Notes under the pieces: model-generated
Databases searched by the model: none
Seen by the model: only the letters and a program-made list of their open reading frames with translations
Told to the model about the DNA's origin: nothing
DNA from: Rahnella victoriana
GTDB taxonomy: Bacteria > Pseudomonadota > Gammaproteobacteria > Enterobacterales > Enterobacteriaceae
Assembly (NCBI RefSeq): GCF_004330295.1
Contig: NZ_SJOJ01000010.1
Location: 1 to 64,000, forward strand
Direction of reading: 5' to 3'
Length of the DNA: 64,000 bases
In this document: positions 20,203 to 30,517 of the stretch, one piece after another
Position numbering within the stretch: the stretch's first letter is position 1
How the letters are laid out: every line of letters begins with the position of its first letter
Translations under genes and position numbers: made by a program

Positions 20203-20742
20203 TCACCACATCAGATCATCAGGCACTTTAAAATCAGCGTACGGATCTTCTTCATCCTGTTCTTCCTGACTCAGCGCGCTGTTCAGCACAATACTGCCGG
20301 CATCACGCTGCGCGATTTTATCGGCCACGCTGGCCGGGATAATCGCGTACTGACTCTCGCCACCGTTATCCACCACCAGACGCGCAATCGCGAGACGACC
20401 GCTGATCAGCTGAGCCTGGGTGGTTTTATCCACATAGATTTTTTTAATCAGATTATTGTCGGTGAAGTTAAAACCGATATCGCCTTTTGAAATATCGATT
20501 TTATTCATTTCAATCAGCTGCTTCACCTGCGCTTTATATTCTTTCGATAACGCGGCTTGTTTTTGCTGTTCGCTGAGCTGCCTGTCACGTTCAAGTTGCG
20601 CTTTTTTATTCTCTTCCACCGCTTCTCTGGCCTCACGGGCCTGAACGCGGGACTTTTTAGCCGTTCTTTCCACTTTGGCCATTTTCTTGCTGGTCACTAA
20701 GCCGGCTTTGAGCAGTTGCTCTTGTAAAGTAAGTTTTGTCAT
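20203..20742 (-). CDS. yaiL: YaiL family (DUF2058) protein
   Basis: A 179-residue cytoplasmic protein of the YaiL type. The N-terminus MTKLTLQEQLLKAGLVTSKK is the family signature, followed by a highly charged coiled-coil region (residues 20-75) and a compact C-terminal domain ending in an acidic tail. Biochemical role is unknown; family annotation as nucleic-acid-associated rests on the basic region. Confidence 0.9.
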   Translation of the reverse strand: MTKLTLQEQLLKAGLVTSKKMAKVERTAKKSRVQAREAREAVEENKKAQLERDRQLSEQQKQAALSKEYKAQVKQLIEMNKIDISKGDIGFNFTDNNLIKKIYVDKTTQAQLISGRLAIARLVVDNGGESQYAIIPASVADKIAQRDAGSIVLNSALSQEEQDEEDPYADFKVPDDLMW

Positions 20743-20813
20743 CTTGGTTTCTGAATCCGCTGAATAATGGGCGGGATTATACCTGTAATTGCAGACACGA
20801 TCCCAGTCAGCGC

Positions 20814-20838
20814 GCCAAATTAGAAAAGCCCGCTCAGG
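20814..20838. repeat. 25-base exact copy of the tRNA-Asn 3' end and flank
   Basis: Bases 20814-20838 are identical, in the same orientation, to 24698-24722, which covers the GCCA end of tRNA-Asn plus the next 21 bases. Just upstream both also share CCAGTCAG. The two copies bracket yaiL-distal sequence, katG and the luciferase-like gene (3.9 kb). They may be remains of a duplicated tRNA gene or of a tRNA-associated recombination. Confidence 0.7.
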
Positions 20839-20854
20839 GCAACCTGCGCGGGCT
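20827..20854 (-). terminator. Terminator of katG
   Basis: AGCCCGC (20827-20833) pairs with GCGGGCT (20848-20854); on the minus strand a TTTTC run follows the stem. It lies 24 bases after the katG stop. Confidence 0.65.
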
Positions 20855-20877
20855 TGATACTTTCAGGCTTTTGTCTC

Positions 20878-23154
<2,277 letters not shown>

Positions 23155-23294
23155 TTACCCTATGTATTTGATAGACCTTCCCTTCGGATTTATGCGCAGA
23201 CATTGAAGGTTTTGACAGCACAAAAAGGGCCACAGTGATTATAGAATAGCCACTTAATAAGCGAGGCTTCTCTTTCAGGGTCGCAAAATGAAAA

Positions 23295-23334
23295 AAGCCC
23301 GCGTGAGTTTCCTCAGGCGGGCTTCAGGACGGAC
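23295..23334 (-). terminator. Rho-independent terminator of the luciferase-like gene
   Basis: On the minus strand AAGCCCGC and GCGGGCTT (23327-23334 with 23295-23302) pair, with an inner CTGAG-type extension, followed by TTTTTT. It lies just after the stop at 23341. Confidence 0.8.
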
Positions 23335-23340
23335 GGGAGA

Positions 23341-24366
23341 TTAATCGCGCCAGCCCATTTCAGGGGCCACATGTTTAAGTATCGATTCAATCACATGCAC
23401 GTTGTACTCCACGCCAAGCTGATTCGGCACCGTCAGCAATAACGTATCGGCTTCAGCAATCGCTTCATCCTGCTTCAGCTGTTTGATCAGCAGGTCCGGC
23501 GTCGCCGCATAGCTGCGGCCGAAAATCGCCCGGGTTTTCTCATCGAGGAAACCGACTTTATCGCCATCGTTGCTGCTGCCGCCAAAATAGGCACGGTCAC
23601 GGTCATCCATCAGCGCGAAAATACTGCGACTGACCGAGACGCGCGGCGTTCGCGTATGTCCAGCCTCTTTCCAGGCTTCACGATAAGCGCGGATCTGCTG
23701 CGCCTGCTGAATATGGAACGGCTCACCGGTTTCATCATCTTTCAGGGTGGAGCTTTGCAAATTCATGCCCAGTTTCGCCGCCCAGACTGCCGTGGCATTC
23801 GAGCCAGCGCCCCACCAGATGCGCTCACGCAGACCTTCAGAATACGGCTCAGGGCGCAACATGCCCGGCGGATTCGGAAACATCGGCTGCGGGTTCGGTT
23901 TCGCAAAACCTTCACCACGCAGCACATCAAGAAAGGCTTCGGTATGACGACGCGCCATATCAGCCTCAGTTTCACCTTCAGCGGGCTGATAGCCAAAATA
24001 GCGCCAGCCATCCACCACCTGTTCCGGTGAGCCACGGCTGATGCCCAGTTGCAAACGACCCCCAGAGATCAGATCGGCCGCACTGGCATTTTCCGCCATA
24101 TACAGCGGATTTTCATACCGCATGTCGATCACGCCGGTACCGATTTCAATTTTGCGGGTCTTCGCACCAATGGCGGCCAGCAACGGAAAAGGCGACGCCA
24201 GCTGACGGGCAAAGTGATGCACCCTGAAGTAAGCGCCATCCGCGCCGAGCTCTTCTGCCGCGACCGCCAGATCGATAGATTGCAGTAACGCCTCAGCCGC
24301 CGAGCGGGTGCCCGACTGCGGAGAAGGCGTCCAGTGACCAAATGATAAAAATCCAATCTTCTTCAT
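23341..24366 (-). CDS. LLM-class (luciferase-like) flavin-dependent oxidoreductase
   Basis: A 341-residue TIM-barrel enzyme using FMN/F420-type flavin. Typical stretches are IDLAVAAEELGADGAYFRVH, KIEIGTGVIDMRYENPLYM and the flavin-contacting SGGRLQLGISRGS. The substrate is not evident; family members oxidise aldehydes, sulfonates and other organics with a separate flavin reductase. It is a single-gene unit between katG and tRNA-Asn with its own terminator. Confidence 0.88.
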   Translation of the reverse strand: MKKIGFLSFGHWTPSPQSGTRSAAEALLQSIDLAVAAEELGADGAYFRVHHFARQLASPFPLLAAIGAKTRKIEIGTGVIDMRYENPLYMAENASAADLISGGRLQLGISRGSPEQVVDGWRYFGYQPAEGETEADMARRHTEAFLDVLRGEGFAKPNPQPMFPNPPGMLRPEPYSEGLRERIWWGAGSNATAVWAAKLGMNLQSSTLKDDETGEPFHIQQAQQIRAYREAWKEAGHTRTPRVSVSRSIFALMDDRDRAYFGGSSNDGDKVGFLDEKTRAIFGRSYAATPDLLIKQLKQDEAIAEADTLLLTVPNQLGVEYNVHVIESILKHVAPEMGWRD

Positions 24367-24578
24367 AGCGTGTTTATCCTCATGTCCGGGTAATCCTGAC
24401 GTTGAGCCATCGCGAAATGGCGCAGTAATAGGCTTACTTTACGCGACTCAGGATGAGAATAAATATCATTTGTTTAACATACTGATTCAGTTTATTTGAT
24501 GAATGCCGCCGATTTTTGGCTATTTTTTAATAAGCTGAACAAATTGTCTTCCATCAGAACGCCGATCAAAAAAATACT

Positions 24579-24614
24579 TTGCTACCGGCGGCGTCACTCG
24601 CTATTATGCGCCCC
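24579..24614 (+). promoter_or_regulatory. Promoter of tRNA-Asn with GC-rich discriminator
   Basis: A -35 TTGCTA (24579-24584), a 17-base spacer and a -10 TATTAT (24602-24607), then GCGCCCC. A GC-rich discriminator is typical of stable-RNA promoters under stringent control. The mature tRNA begins 12 bases later. Confidence 0.7.
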
Positions 24615-24625
24615 GTTCACACGAT

Positions 24626-24701
24626 TCCTCTGTAGTTCAGTCGGTAGAACGGCGGACTGTTAATCCGTATGTCACTGGTTCGAGTCCAGTCAGAGGAGCC
24701 A
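24626..24701 (+). tRNA. tRNA-Asn (GTT anticodon)
   Basis: A 76-base tRNA with encoded CCA. The acceptor stem TCCTCTG pairs with CAGAGGA, the D arm contains GTTCAGTCGGTAGAAC, the anticodon GTT is at 24659-24661 in the loop CTGTTAA, and the T arm is CTGGTTCGAGTCCAG. The sequence is that of the usual enterobacterial tRNA-Asn. A strong terminator follows ten bases later. Confidence 0.97.
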
Positions 24702-24710
24702 AATTAGAAA

Positions 24711-24740
24711 AGCCCGCTCAGGAAACTGAGCGGGCTTTTT
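24711..24740 (+). terminator. Rho-independent terminator of tRNA-Asn
   Basis: Perfect 11-base stem AGCCCGCTCAG / CTGAGCGGGCT (24711-24721 with 24726-24736), GAAA loop, then a T run. Confidence 0.93.
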
Positions 24741-24873
24741 GCTTTTGCCTGACCCGTCCCGGATACAGAATTTATCTTCCCGCACTGGCGTTTTTAAAAG
24801 CAGTCCCGGTTCTTCAGACGACACCCGCATTTGCGTCTCAGGCCTGGGTGGCGATTTCTTGGCCGAATATTTT

Positions 24874-26004
24874 CTAACGCTGCCCGTTGTAAACCGGATA
24901 ATCAGTAAAACCTTCACCCGTCCCGCCATACAGCGTGCTGCTGTTAAGATCGTTAAATGCCCAACCCTTCGCAATGCGTTCAGGGAGATCAGGGTTGGCG
25001 ATAAATGGTCGACCAAATGCGATGAGGTCAGCCAACTGCTCCTCAACCATCCGGGCACCCCGTTCTGCTGTGTATCGACCAGCGTAGATGATGCGTCCAC
25101 TAAATATCGCGCGGATCTCACGGCGGAACGCTTCGGGTAAGTCAGGAGCATTTGCCCAGTCGGCTTCGGCTATAGACACATAGGCAACACCGGCGTTTTC
25201 CAGGATTTTTACCGCTTCTACATAGGTTTTATGCGGATCACTTTCAACCAGGCCGATATAGACGCGGTCTTCATCTGTGCTGGAAAATAAAGGCGTAAAG
25301 CGAACGCCCAGACGGTCTGGCCCTATTGCATGAGAGATAGCCTGCACAATTTCATCCAAAAACCGCAGTCGATTTTCAACGGAACCGCCGTATTCATCCT
25401 TACGCTGGTTTGCATGCTCTGAAATGAACTGATTAACCAAATAACCATTCGCAGCATGGATCTCGACCCCGTCAAAACCTGCACTGATGGCATTTTTCGC
25501 CGCCTGGGCATATAAATTCACGAGATCTTTAATTTCTGACCGCGTCAGTTCGCGGGGAATTGAAGGGGTGACCAACGTGCCCGTACCTGGCCCCGTCTCA
25601 ATAAACGCCTTTGCTTGTTCAGCCTGAATGGCTGAAGGAGCCACAGGGGCACTTTCTTCTGGTTGCAGTGCGGAATGAGAAACGCGTCCCACATGCCAGA
25701 GTTGTGCAAAAATAATCCCCCCTTCCGCATGGACCGCGCGGGTCACTTTTTTCCACCCCTCAATATGTTGCTCAGTATAAATTCCCGGTGTCCAGGCATA
25801 ACCTTGTCCACGAGGCTCAATCTGAGTGCCTTCAGTGATCATGAAACCTGCACCCGCGCGTTGACGGTAATATTCGGCCATGAGGTCGGTGGGTATGTTT
25901 CCTGGTTGTCCACTTCTTTGGCGCGTCAGCGGTGGGAAGACAATGCGATTTTTAAGGGTATAAGGACCAAGCTGAGTTGGCTCGAATAAGGCTTTATGAT
26001 TCAT
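24874..26004 (-). CDS. nemA: Old Yellow Enzyme family alkene reductase (NemA-like)
   Basis: A 376-residue FMN-dependent TIM-barrel reductase acting on electrophilic alkenes, quinones and nitro compounds. The substrate-binding His183 and Asn186 and the following Tyr188 are in EIHAANGYLVNQF; the phosphate/flavin region IIYAGRYTAERGARM and FGRPFIANPDLPER are typical. E. coli NemA is 365 residues. It lies 71 bases downstream of a DJ-1/PfpI gene with no operator between, so both are probably co-transcribed from the double-operator promoter at 26788-26835. In E. coli nemA is under NemR; a NemR-like regulator is two genes away. Confidence 0.9.
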   Translation of the reverse strand: MNHKALFEPTQLGPYTLKNRIVFPPLTRQRSGQPGNIPTDLMAEYYRQRAGAGFMITEGTQIEPRGQGYAWTPGIYTEQHIEGWKKVTRAVHAEGGIIFAQLWHVGRVSHSALQPEESAPVAPSAIQAEQAKAFIETGPGTGTLVTPSIPRELTRSEIKDLVNLYAQAAKNAISAGFDGVEIHAANGYLVNQFISEHANQRKDEYGGSVENRLRFLDEIVQAISHAIGPDRLGVRFTPLFSSTDEDRVYIGLVESDPHKTYVEAVKILENAGVAYVSIAEADWANAPDLPEAFRREIRAIFSGRIIYAGRYTAERGARMVEEQLADLIAFGRPFIANPDLPERIAKGWAFNDLNSSTLYGGTGEGFTDYPVYNGQR

Positions 26005-26033
26005 AAGGATTTTCCATCAGTGATCATCGTAAG

Positions 26034-26060
26034 AGGTGACAGGCAGGCATCCTGTCACCT
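26034..26060 (-). terminator. Strong hairpin between the DJ-1 and OYE genes
   Basis: Perfect 10-base stem AGGTGACAGG / CCTGTCACCT with a seven-base loop and no T run. It could be an attenuating or transcript-stabilising hairpin inside the operon rather than a full terminator. Confidence 0.45.
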
Positions 26061-26075
26061 TCACTTCGTCAACAG

Positions 26076-26756
26076 TTATGCACTCAACTGCCTGATTAGC
26101 TGGGCTGCCGTTGCTGCCGAGGACGTTGGGTTTTGCCCGGTGATCAGCAGGCCATCGCTGACCACATAAGAACTCCAGTCCTCCCCTTTCGAATAAATGC
26201 CGCCTTTGGCAATCAGCTCATCTTCTACCAGGAAAGGCACAATCTGCGTCAGGCCCACGGCTTCTTCTTCGCTGTTGGTAAAACCGGTGACCTTACGGCC
26301 TGCTACCAGCGGTTTTCCTTCCGGGGTTTTGACGTGGCGCAGCACGCCAGGCGCATGGCAGACCAGAGCAACGTGCTTGTTTGCCGCCAGGAAGGCTTCG
26401 ATAAGGGCGATGGAGTTTTTATCTTCGGCCAGGTCCCACAAAGGGCCGTGACCACCCGGATAAAAAACGGCGTCGTAATCAGCGTGTGAAACGCTGTCGA
26501 GACGAACCGTTGACGCCAGGTGTGCGGTTGCTTCTGCGTCTGCCTCGAAGCGGTGGGTCTGCCCGGTCTGGAAGTCAGGCTCATTACTTTTTGGGTCTAA
26601 CGGCGGGTTACCGCCTTTCGGTGAAGCCAGCGTAATTTCTGCGCCTGCGTCTTTAAAGGCGTAGTACGGTGCGGCCAGCTCTTCCAGCCAGAAGCCGGTT
26701 TTGCGGCCGGTGTCACCCAGTTTGTCGTGTGAGGTTAAGACCATCAGAATTTTCAT
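26076..26756 (-). CDS. DJ-1/PfpI family protein (copy 1), likely glyoxalase III/deglycase-like
   Basis: A 226-residue type 1 glutamine amidotransferase-like protein. The nucleophile elbow is HVALVCHAPGVL (Cys133, followed by His134); an acidic partner lies near residues 25-26 in LEELAAPYYAF. Members act as glutathione-independent glyoxalases, chaperones or deglycases, so removal of methylglyoxal is likely (inference). CAGGAG precedes the start. Two regulator operators lie in the promoter. It is a near-identical copy of the gene at 29508-30188; differences cluster in the last 40 residues. Confidence 0.88.
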   Translation of the reverse strand: MKILMVLTSHDKLGDTGRKTGFWLEELAAPYYAFKDAGAEITLASPKGGNPPLDPKSNEPDFQTGQTHRFEADAEATAHLASTVRLDSVSHADYDAVFYPGGHGPLWDLAEDKNSIALIEAFLAANKHVALVCHAPGVLRHVKTPEGKPLVAGRKVTGFTNSEEEAVGLTQIVPFLVEDELIAKGGIYSKGEDWSSYVVSDGLLITGQNPTSSAATAAQLIRQLSA

Positions 26757-26787
26757 AACAACTCCTGCATTTCAAATCAATAATTGG

Positions 26788-26835
26788 ATTAGACCAGTCG
26801 TCTAATTAAGTGATAAATATTAGACCGGTCGTATA
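26788..26835. promoter_or_regulatory. Two NemR-type operators upstream of DJ-1 copy 1
   Basis: The first site is the 19-base palindrome ATTAGACcagtcGTCTAAT (26788-26806); the second, TAGACCGGTCGTATA, is at 26821-26835. Core starts are 31 bases apart, about three helical turns. The same two sequence variants recur, in the same order, upstream of copy 2. Confidence 0.75.
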
Positions 26836-26878
26836 TTAAACGGGTACAAAAAACAGCTCTTTACTAAGTACCCCCTGG

Positions 26879-27484
26879 CTAGGGGGTAATATGAATAATT
26901 TTTCTTGTCGTAAGCAGCGCTGAATCAAACGGGCCAGTATTTCGAACAATCTTGACCATGACGCTTGCACCTACCCAAAGCTGGTAGAGGCTTTCTGCCA
27001 CGGTGCGAGGTGTATCGTCAATAGTGAGAGACCCCTCGGCTACGCCCGTTTCTAACGCTTCTGCCAGACGCGAGATTATCCCGGAAGTGCCTGCCTCTAG
27101 CGTTAAGCGCATCGTGTCCGAAAGATCGGCAACTTCAGCACCTAGTTTCACGGCAAGACACTTACCCTGACAATCAGAGAACGACTGAGATTCCCGCCAC
27201 TGCTGCCAGTAGTTCATCAGTCGCTGAGCCATGTTGAGACCAGGCTGGCCCAGTGTCCTGTCGATATCGGCGAGATAATCATCAAAATAATGTGCCAGCA
27301 TATCTGCGCCGAAAGCTTCTTTCGAACTAAAGTAATGATAGAAAGAGCCTTTAGGCACACCAGCATCTTTGAGTATTTCGTTCAATCCGACCGCGGAAAA
27401 TCCTTTACCCGCCATGATACGCTGACCTGTCGCCAGAATATGCTCGCGGATTTCATTGCTATGTAGTTGCGTTGTAGTATTCAT
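26879..27484 (-). CDS. nemR: TetR-family repressor, NemR-like electrophile/reactive-chlorine sensor
   Basis: A 201-residue regulator. The helix-turn-helix includes GLNEILKDAGVPKGSFYHYF. In E. coli NemR, Cys106 and Lys175 sense hypochlorous acid, quinones and methylglyoxal; the matching positions here are Cys109 (GKCLAVKLGAEV) and Lys178 (SVMVKIVRN), with the same spacing. One extra Cys105 lies four residues before. An operator of the shared type sits 20 bases upstream of its start, indicating autorepression. It lies directly upstream of the DJ-1 copy 1 / OYE pair. Release of repression by electrophiles is inference from the family. Confidence 0.85.
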   Translation of the reverse strand: MNTTTQLHSNEIREHILATGQRIMAGKGFSAVGLNEILKDAGVPKGSFYHYFSSKEAFGADMLAHYFDDYLADIDRTLGQPGLNMAQRLMNYWQQWRESQSFSDCQGKCLAVKLGAEVADLSDTMRLTLEAGTSGIISRLAEALETGVAEGSLTIDDTPRTVAESLYQLWVGASVMVKIVRNTGPFDSALLTTRKIIHITP

Positions 27485-27503
27485 ATGTTCAATCTACCAA
27501 GAA

Positions 27504-27518
27504 CTAGACCAGTCGTCT
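27504..27518. promoter_or_regulatory. NemR-type operator of the regulator gene
   Basis: TAGACCAGTCGTCTA, identical to the core of the sites at 26790 and 30224, lies 20 bases upstream of the regulator start codon, where bound protein would block transcription. Confidence 0.75.
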
Positions 27519-27553
27519 ACAAGCAAGATAAAACTATTCCATTTTGCTAATGC

Positions 27554-27640
27554 TTATTTGTAGATTTCAGCAATACCGTACAGATGGTTATCGCCACCCA
27601 CTGAAATAATACGGTAAGACGTTGCGCCATGTTCAGTCGC
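27554..27640 (-). pseudogene. C-terminal remnant of a DUF1471 (BhsA/YhcN-like) gene
   Basis: Directly after the stop codon of the hydrolase gene, in the same frame, the minus strand reads ATEHGATSYRIISVGGDNHL and then YGIAEIYK before a stop at 27554. This is the standard ending of small periplasmic DUF1471 proteins (GASxYRII...GTAEIYx). The start and first half are missing, so a deletion appears to have joined the tail to the end of the hydrolase gene. Confidence 0.6.
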
Positions 27641-28462
27641 TTACTCTTCAATGAATCGCAGCAGGTCTTCATTAATCGTCCCGGCTTGGGTGATCGTCAT
27701 CCCGTGGCCAAATCCTGCATAGACCTTGAGCTGCGCATCTTTGACAAGTTGCGCGGACAGAATGGCGGAGTCGGCCAGCGGAACGATCTGATCGTCATCA
27801 CCATGCATGATCAGGGTTGGCACATCGATTTTCTTAAGGTCATCAGTGAAATCAACCTCAGAGAACTGTTTGATACAGTCATATTGACCTTTGATCCCCC
27901 CCTGCATGCCCTGAAGCCAGAAGCTTTCCCTCACACCCTCAGAAGGCGTCTCTGATGAACGGTTATAGTTGAAAAACGGTGTGGTCAAATCCTTGTAGAA
28001 CTGAGAACGGTCTTTTTCGACCGCAGCACGGATGCCATCAAACACTTCCATAGGCAGACCTCCGGGGTTTTTCTCACTTTGCAGCATAACCGGCGGTACT
28101 GCGCCGATAAGAACGGCTTTGCTGACACGGGCTGAACCGTAGGTACCGATATAGCGTGCGACTTCACCACCGCCGGTCGAATGCCCAACCAGAACAACGT
28201 CTTTGAGATCTAACTGTTCGATGAGTGATGATAAATCTTCAGCATAGGTATCCATATCATTGCCGTCCCACGTCTGACTGGAGTTGCCATGGCTGCGGCG
28301 ATCGTGAGCGATGACACGGAACCCCTGCTGACCGAAGAACAACATTTGCGCATCCCATGCATCACTCGATAATGGCCAGCCGTGGGAGAATATAATGGTT
28401 TGTCCCTTGCCAAAGTCTTTATATGCAATCTTAGAACCGTCTTTCACCTGAATAGTTTTCAT
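27641..28462 (-). CDS. Alpha/beta hydrolase, cofactor-free haloperoxidase/arylesterase type
   Basis: A 273-residue hydrolase. The oxyanion region is [13 protein letters not shown], the nucleophile elbow [13 protein letters not shown], the acid Asp in [14 protein letters not shown] and the His in [10 protein letters not shown], so the catalytic triad is complete. This group contains non-haem chloroperoxidases and aryl esterases, cytoplasmic or secreted; no signal peptide is seen. It lies in the defence region between the regulator and the second hydrolase. No operator is seen directly upstream, so it may be read from the copy 2 promoter or its own. Confidence 0.9.
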   Translation of the reverse strand: MKTIQVKDGSKIAYKDFGKGQTIIFSHGWPLSSDAWDAQMLFFGQQGFRVIAHDRRSHGNSSQTWDGNDMDTYAEDLSSLIEQLDLKDVVLVGHSTGGGEVARYIGTYGSARVSKAVLIGAVPPVMLQSEKNPGGLPMEVFDGIRAAVEKDRSQFYKDLTTPFFNYNRSSETPSEGVRESFWLQGMQGGIKGQYDCIKQFSEVDFTDDLKKIDVPTLIMHGDDDQIVPLADSAILSAQLVKDAQLKVYAGFGHGMTITQAGTINEDLLRFIEE

Positions 28463-28597
28463 CTCTTTTTTCTCTTTTCTGTTGGCGACGCCTCATGGGC
28501 AGCGCAGTTGATTTAAAAGTATTTTTGTTCGTATATTGATTTTTACATTGGGCAGTCATTGAAAGAATGACTGGCCTGGAAAGCATTTCACTGATGT

Positions 28598-29353
28598 TTA
28601 CTGAGATAAGCTTTGTGCCGCTTTTTCGATCACCGCCGCAATTTTTTCCGGCTGTGATGCGTAAATGGCATGGTTGCCTTTCAATTCAGTGACGGTGCTG
28701 TGCGCGCGTTTAGCCATGAAGCGCTCCAGTTCTGGATTAATAGCACGATCCTGCGTCGCCACGACGGCCCAGCTAGGCTTCGTTTTCCATGCAGGAACGC
28801 CTGCCGGGGCAGTGAATGCGGCTACTGCAGGCATGAGTTGAGATTGCGCCAACAGATTTGTTTCTTTGACGGGCAAGTCAGCTGCAAAGTCCGCGTGGAA
28901 ATTTTCCGGTTTGATATAAAGGAAGTGATCTGGCGTTTCAGTAATTGACTGAGCAGCTGGCGGATATTTTTTTGCCAGACTCAGCAATGAATCACCTTGC
29001 TCCGGCTGGAACGCTGCGATGTAAACCAGACCGGCAACAGAGGGATCATTACCCGCGTCACTGATGATCATGCCGGCGTAGCTGTGGCCAACCAGCAATG
29101 ATTTACCACTTTGTAACGCGAGAACGCGTCGAGTCGCAGCGACATCATCAGCCAGCGAGGTTTGCGGCTCCTGAACAATCGATACGTTGTAGCCCGCTTT
29201 ATTCAGAATGCGAGCCACCGGATCCCAACCGGAGCCATCAACAAAAGCGCCATGTACCAGAACGATGTTTTTTACCGGCGCAGCCATTGAAGACTGAGCA
29301 TAAACTGACAGAACCAGGCTTAAAGCCAGCGTGGTCAATGATTTTTTAAACAT
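28598..29353 (-). CDS. Periplasmic alpha/beta hydrolase
   Basis: A 251-residue hydrolase with a clear Sec signal peptide MFKKSLTTLALSLVLSVYAQ ending SSMAA. The fold motifs are LVHGAFVDGSGWDPVARIL, nucleophile elbow LVGHSYAGMIISDAG, an Asp in VATQDRAINPE and His in ELKGNHAIYASQPEK. Relatives are esterases of the salicylate-esterase/EstC type. It follows DJ-1 copy 2 by 154 bases that hold a 10-base hairpin. Substrate unknown; export suggests it acts on compounds entering from outside. Confidence 0.9.
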   Translation of the reverse strand: MFKKSLTTLALSLVLSVYAQSSMAAPVKNIVLVHGAFVDGSGWDPVARILNKAGYNVSIVQEPQTSLADDVAATRRVLALQSGKSLLVGHSYAGMIISDAGNDPSVAGLVYIAAFQPEQGDSLLSLAKKYPPAAQSITETPDHFLYIKPENFHADFAADLPVKETNLLAQSQLMPAVAAFTAPAGVPAWKTKPSWAVVATQDRAINPELERFMAKRAHSTVTELKGNHAIYASQPEKIAAVIEKAAQSLSQ

Positions 29354-29465
29354 GATGTATTTCCTTCAATTGTCATTTTTTAAGTTAATACCCTGACATC
29401 TGGCCCCCTGCCTTACAGGCCAGCGGACGGACATTTAGGTGTGTAATGTTGTCCAGATTTGCTCC

Positions 29466-29496
29466 GTGGGGAGGGCTTAAAGAATTCCCTCCCCAC
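29466..29496 (-). terminator. Hairpin after DJ-1 copy 2
   Basis: Perfect 10-base stem GTGGGGAGGG / CCCTCCCCAC with an 11-base loop, 12 bases after the stop of copy 2. No T run; a partial terminator or stabilising structure. Confidence 0.45.
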
Positions 29497-29507
29497 GTGA
29501 TTAACCG

Positions 29508-30188
29508 TTATGCACCCAGCTGTTTAATCAGTTCTTCTGCCGCCTCGGTAGAGGAGGTTGGGTTTTGCCCGGTGATCAGCAGGCCATCAGTAACAACATA
29601 AGAACTCCAGTCCGCCCCTTTAGAGTAAATCCCGCCTTTGGCAATCAGCTCGTCTTCTACCAGGAAAGGCACAATCTGCGTCAGGCCCACGGCTTCCTCT
29701 TCGCTGTTGGTAAAACCGGTGACCTTACGGCCTTCTACCAGCGGTTTTCCTTCCGGGGTTTTGACGTGGCGCAGCACGCCAGGCGCATGGCAGACAAGAG
29801 CGACGTGTTTGTTTGCCGCCAGGAAGGCTTCGATAAGGGCGATGGAGTTTTTATCTTCGGCCAGGTCCCACAAAGGGCCGTGACCACCCGGATAAAAAAC
29901 GGCGTCGTAATCAGCGTGTGAAACGCTGTCGAGACGAACCGTTGACGCCAGGTGTGCGGTTGCTTCTGCGTCTGCCTCGAAGCGGTGGGTCTGCTCGGTC
30001 TGGAAGTCAGGCTCATTACTTTTTGGGTCTAACGGCGGGTTACCGCCTTTCGGTGAAGCCAGCGTAATTTCTGCGCCTGCGTCTTTAAAGGCGTAGTAAG
30101 GTGCGGCCAGCTCTTCCAGCCAGAAGCCGGTTTTGCGGCCGGTGTCACCCAGTTTGTCATGTGAGGTTAAGACCATCAGAATTTTCAT
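29508..30188 (-). CDS. DJ-1/PfpI family protein (copy 2)
   Basis: A 226-residue protein almost identical to the gene at 26076, with Glu for Gly near residue 64 and several changes after residue 150, including a more acidic tail (TEAAEELIKQLGA). The nucleophile Cys133-His134 is kept. Start MKIL at 30188 matches copy 1 and has GGAGAG seven bases upstream; an ATG one codon earlier (30191) is also possible. The longer frame from 30287 runs through the operator and is rejected. Two operators of the same type lie upstream. Confidence 0.88.
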   Translation of the reverse strand: MKILMVLTSHDKLGDTGRKTGFWLEELAAPYYAFKDAGAEITLASPKGGNPPLDPKSNEPDFQTEQTHRFEADAEATAHLASTVRLDSVSHADYDAVFYPGGHGPLWDLAEDKNSIALIEAFLAANKHVALVCHAPGVLRHVKTPEGKPLVEGRKVTGFTNSEEEAVGLTQIVPFLVEDELIAKGGIYSKGADWSSYVVTDGLLITGQNPTSSTEAAEELIKQLGA

Positions 30189-30221
30189 CATTACTCTCCA
30201 GTATTTCAAAGTGATAGTTGA

Positions 30222-30240
30222 ATTAGACCAGTCGTCTAAT
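30222..30240. promoter_or_regulatory. NemR-type operator upstream of DJ-1 copy 2 (proximal)
   Basis: A 19-base palindrome ATTAGACcagtcGTCTAAT, identical to the proximal site of copy 1, 34 bases upstream of the start codon. Confidence 0.75.
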
Positions 30241-30371
30241 GTGTTCTTAAATAAAAATGTTATACCCGTGCCTGCTATTCCTGCCAACTCTGCGTGCTGT
30301 TCATTCCAGCGGAACGGCTGTCGTGCTATGTCGCTTAGTCGCCGTTGCCATGTGAGTAAGCTAACACCGAA

Positions 30372-30386
30372 TAGACCGGTCGTATA
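30372..30386. promoter_or_regulatory. NemR-type operator upstream of DJ-1 copy 2 (distal)
   Basis: TAGACCGGTCGTATA, identical to the distal site of copy 1, but here 148 bases from the proximal one instead of 31. The extra 117 bases between them have no recognisable gene. Confidence 0.7.
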
Positions 30387-30517
30387 CAGATAGTTAATAA
30401 AACTTTTTCATCTTTTATATGTCAGGCACCTTCTCATAGCGGATGCCTGTCATGATGAGATAACTCACTCATTTTAATGCTTATTCAACTGCGTTTTATC
30501 ACGTACTGATAACGCAC

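Noticed and set aside
24690..25151. Long minus-strand frame across the OYE gene end and tRNA end
   Set aside because: It is a shadow frame of the OYE gene and runs into the tRNA; no family likeness.
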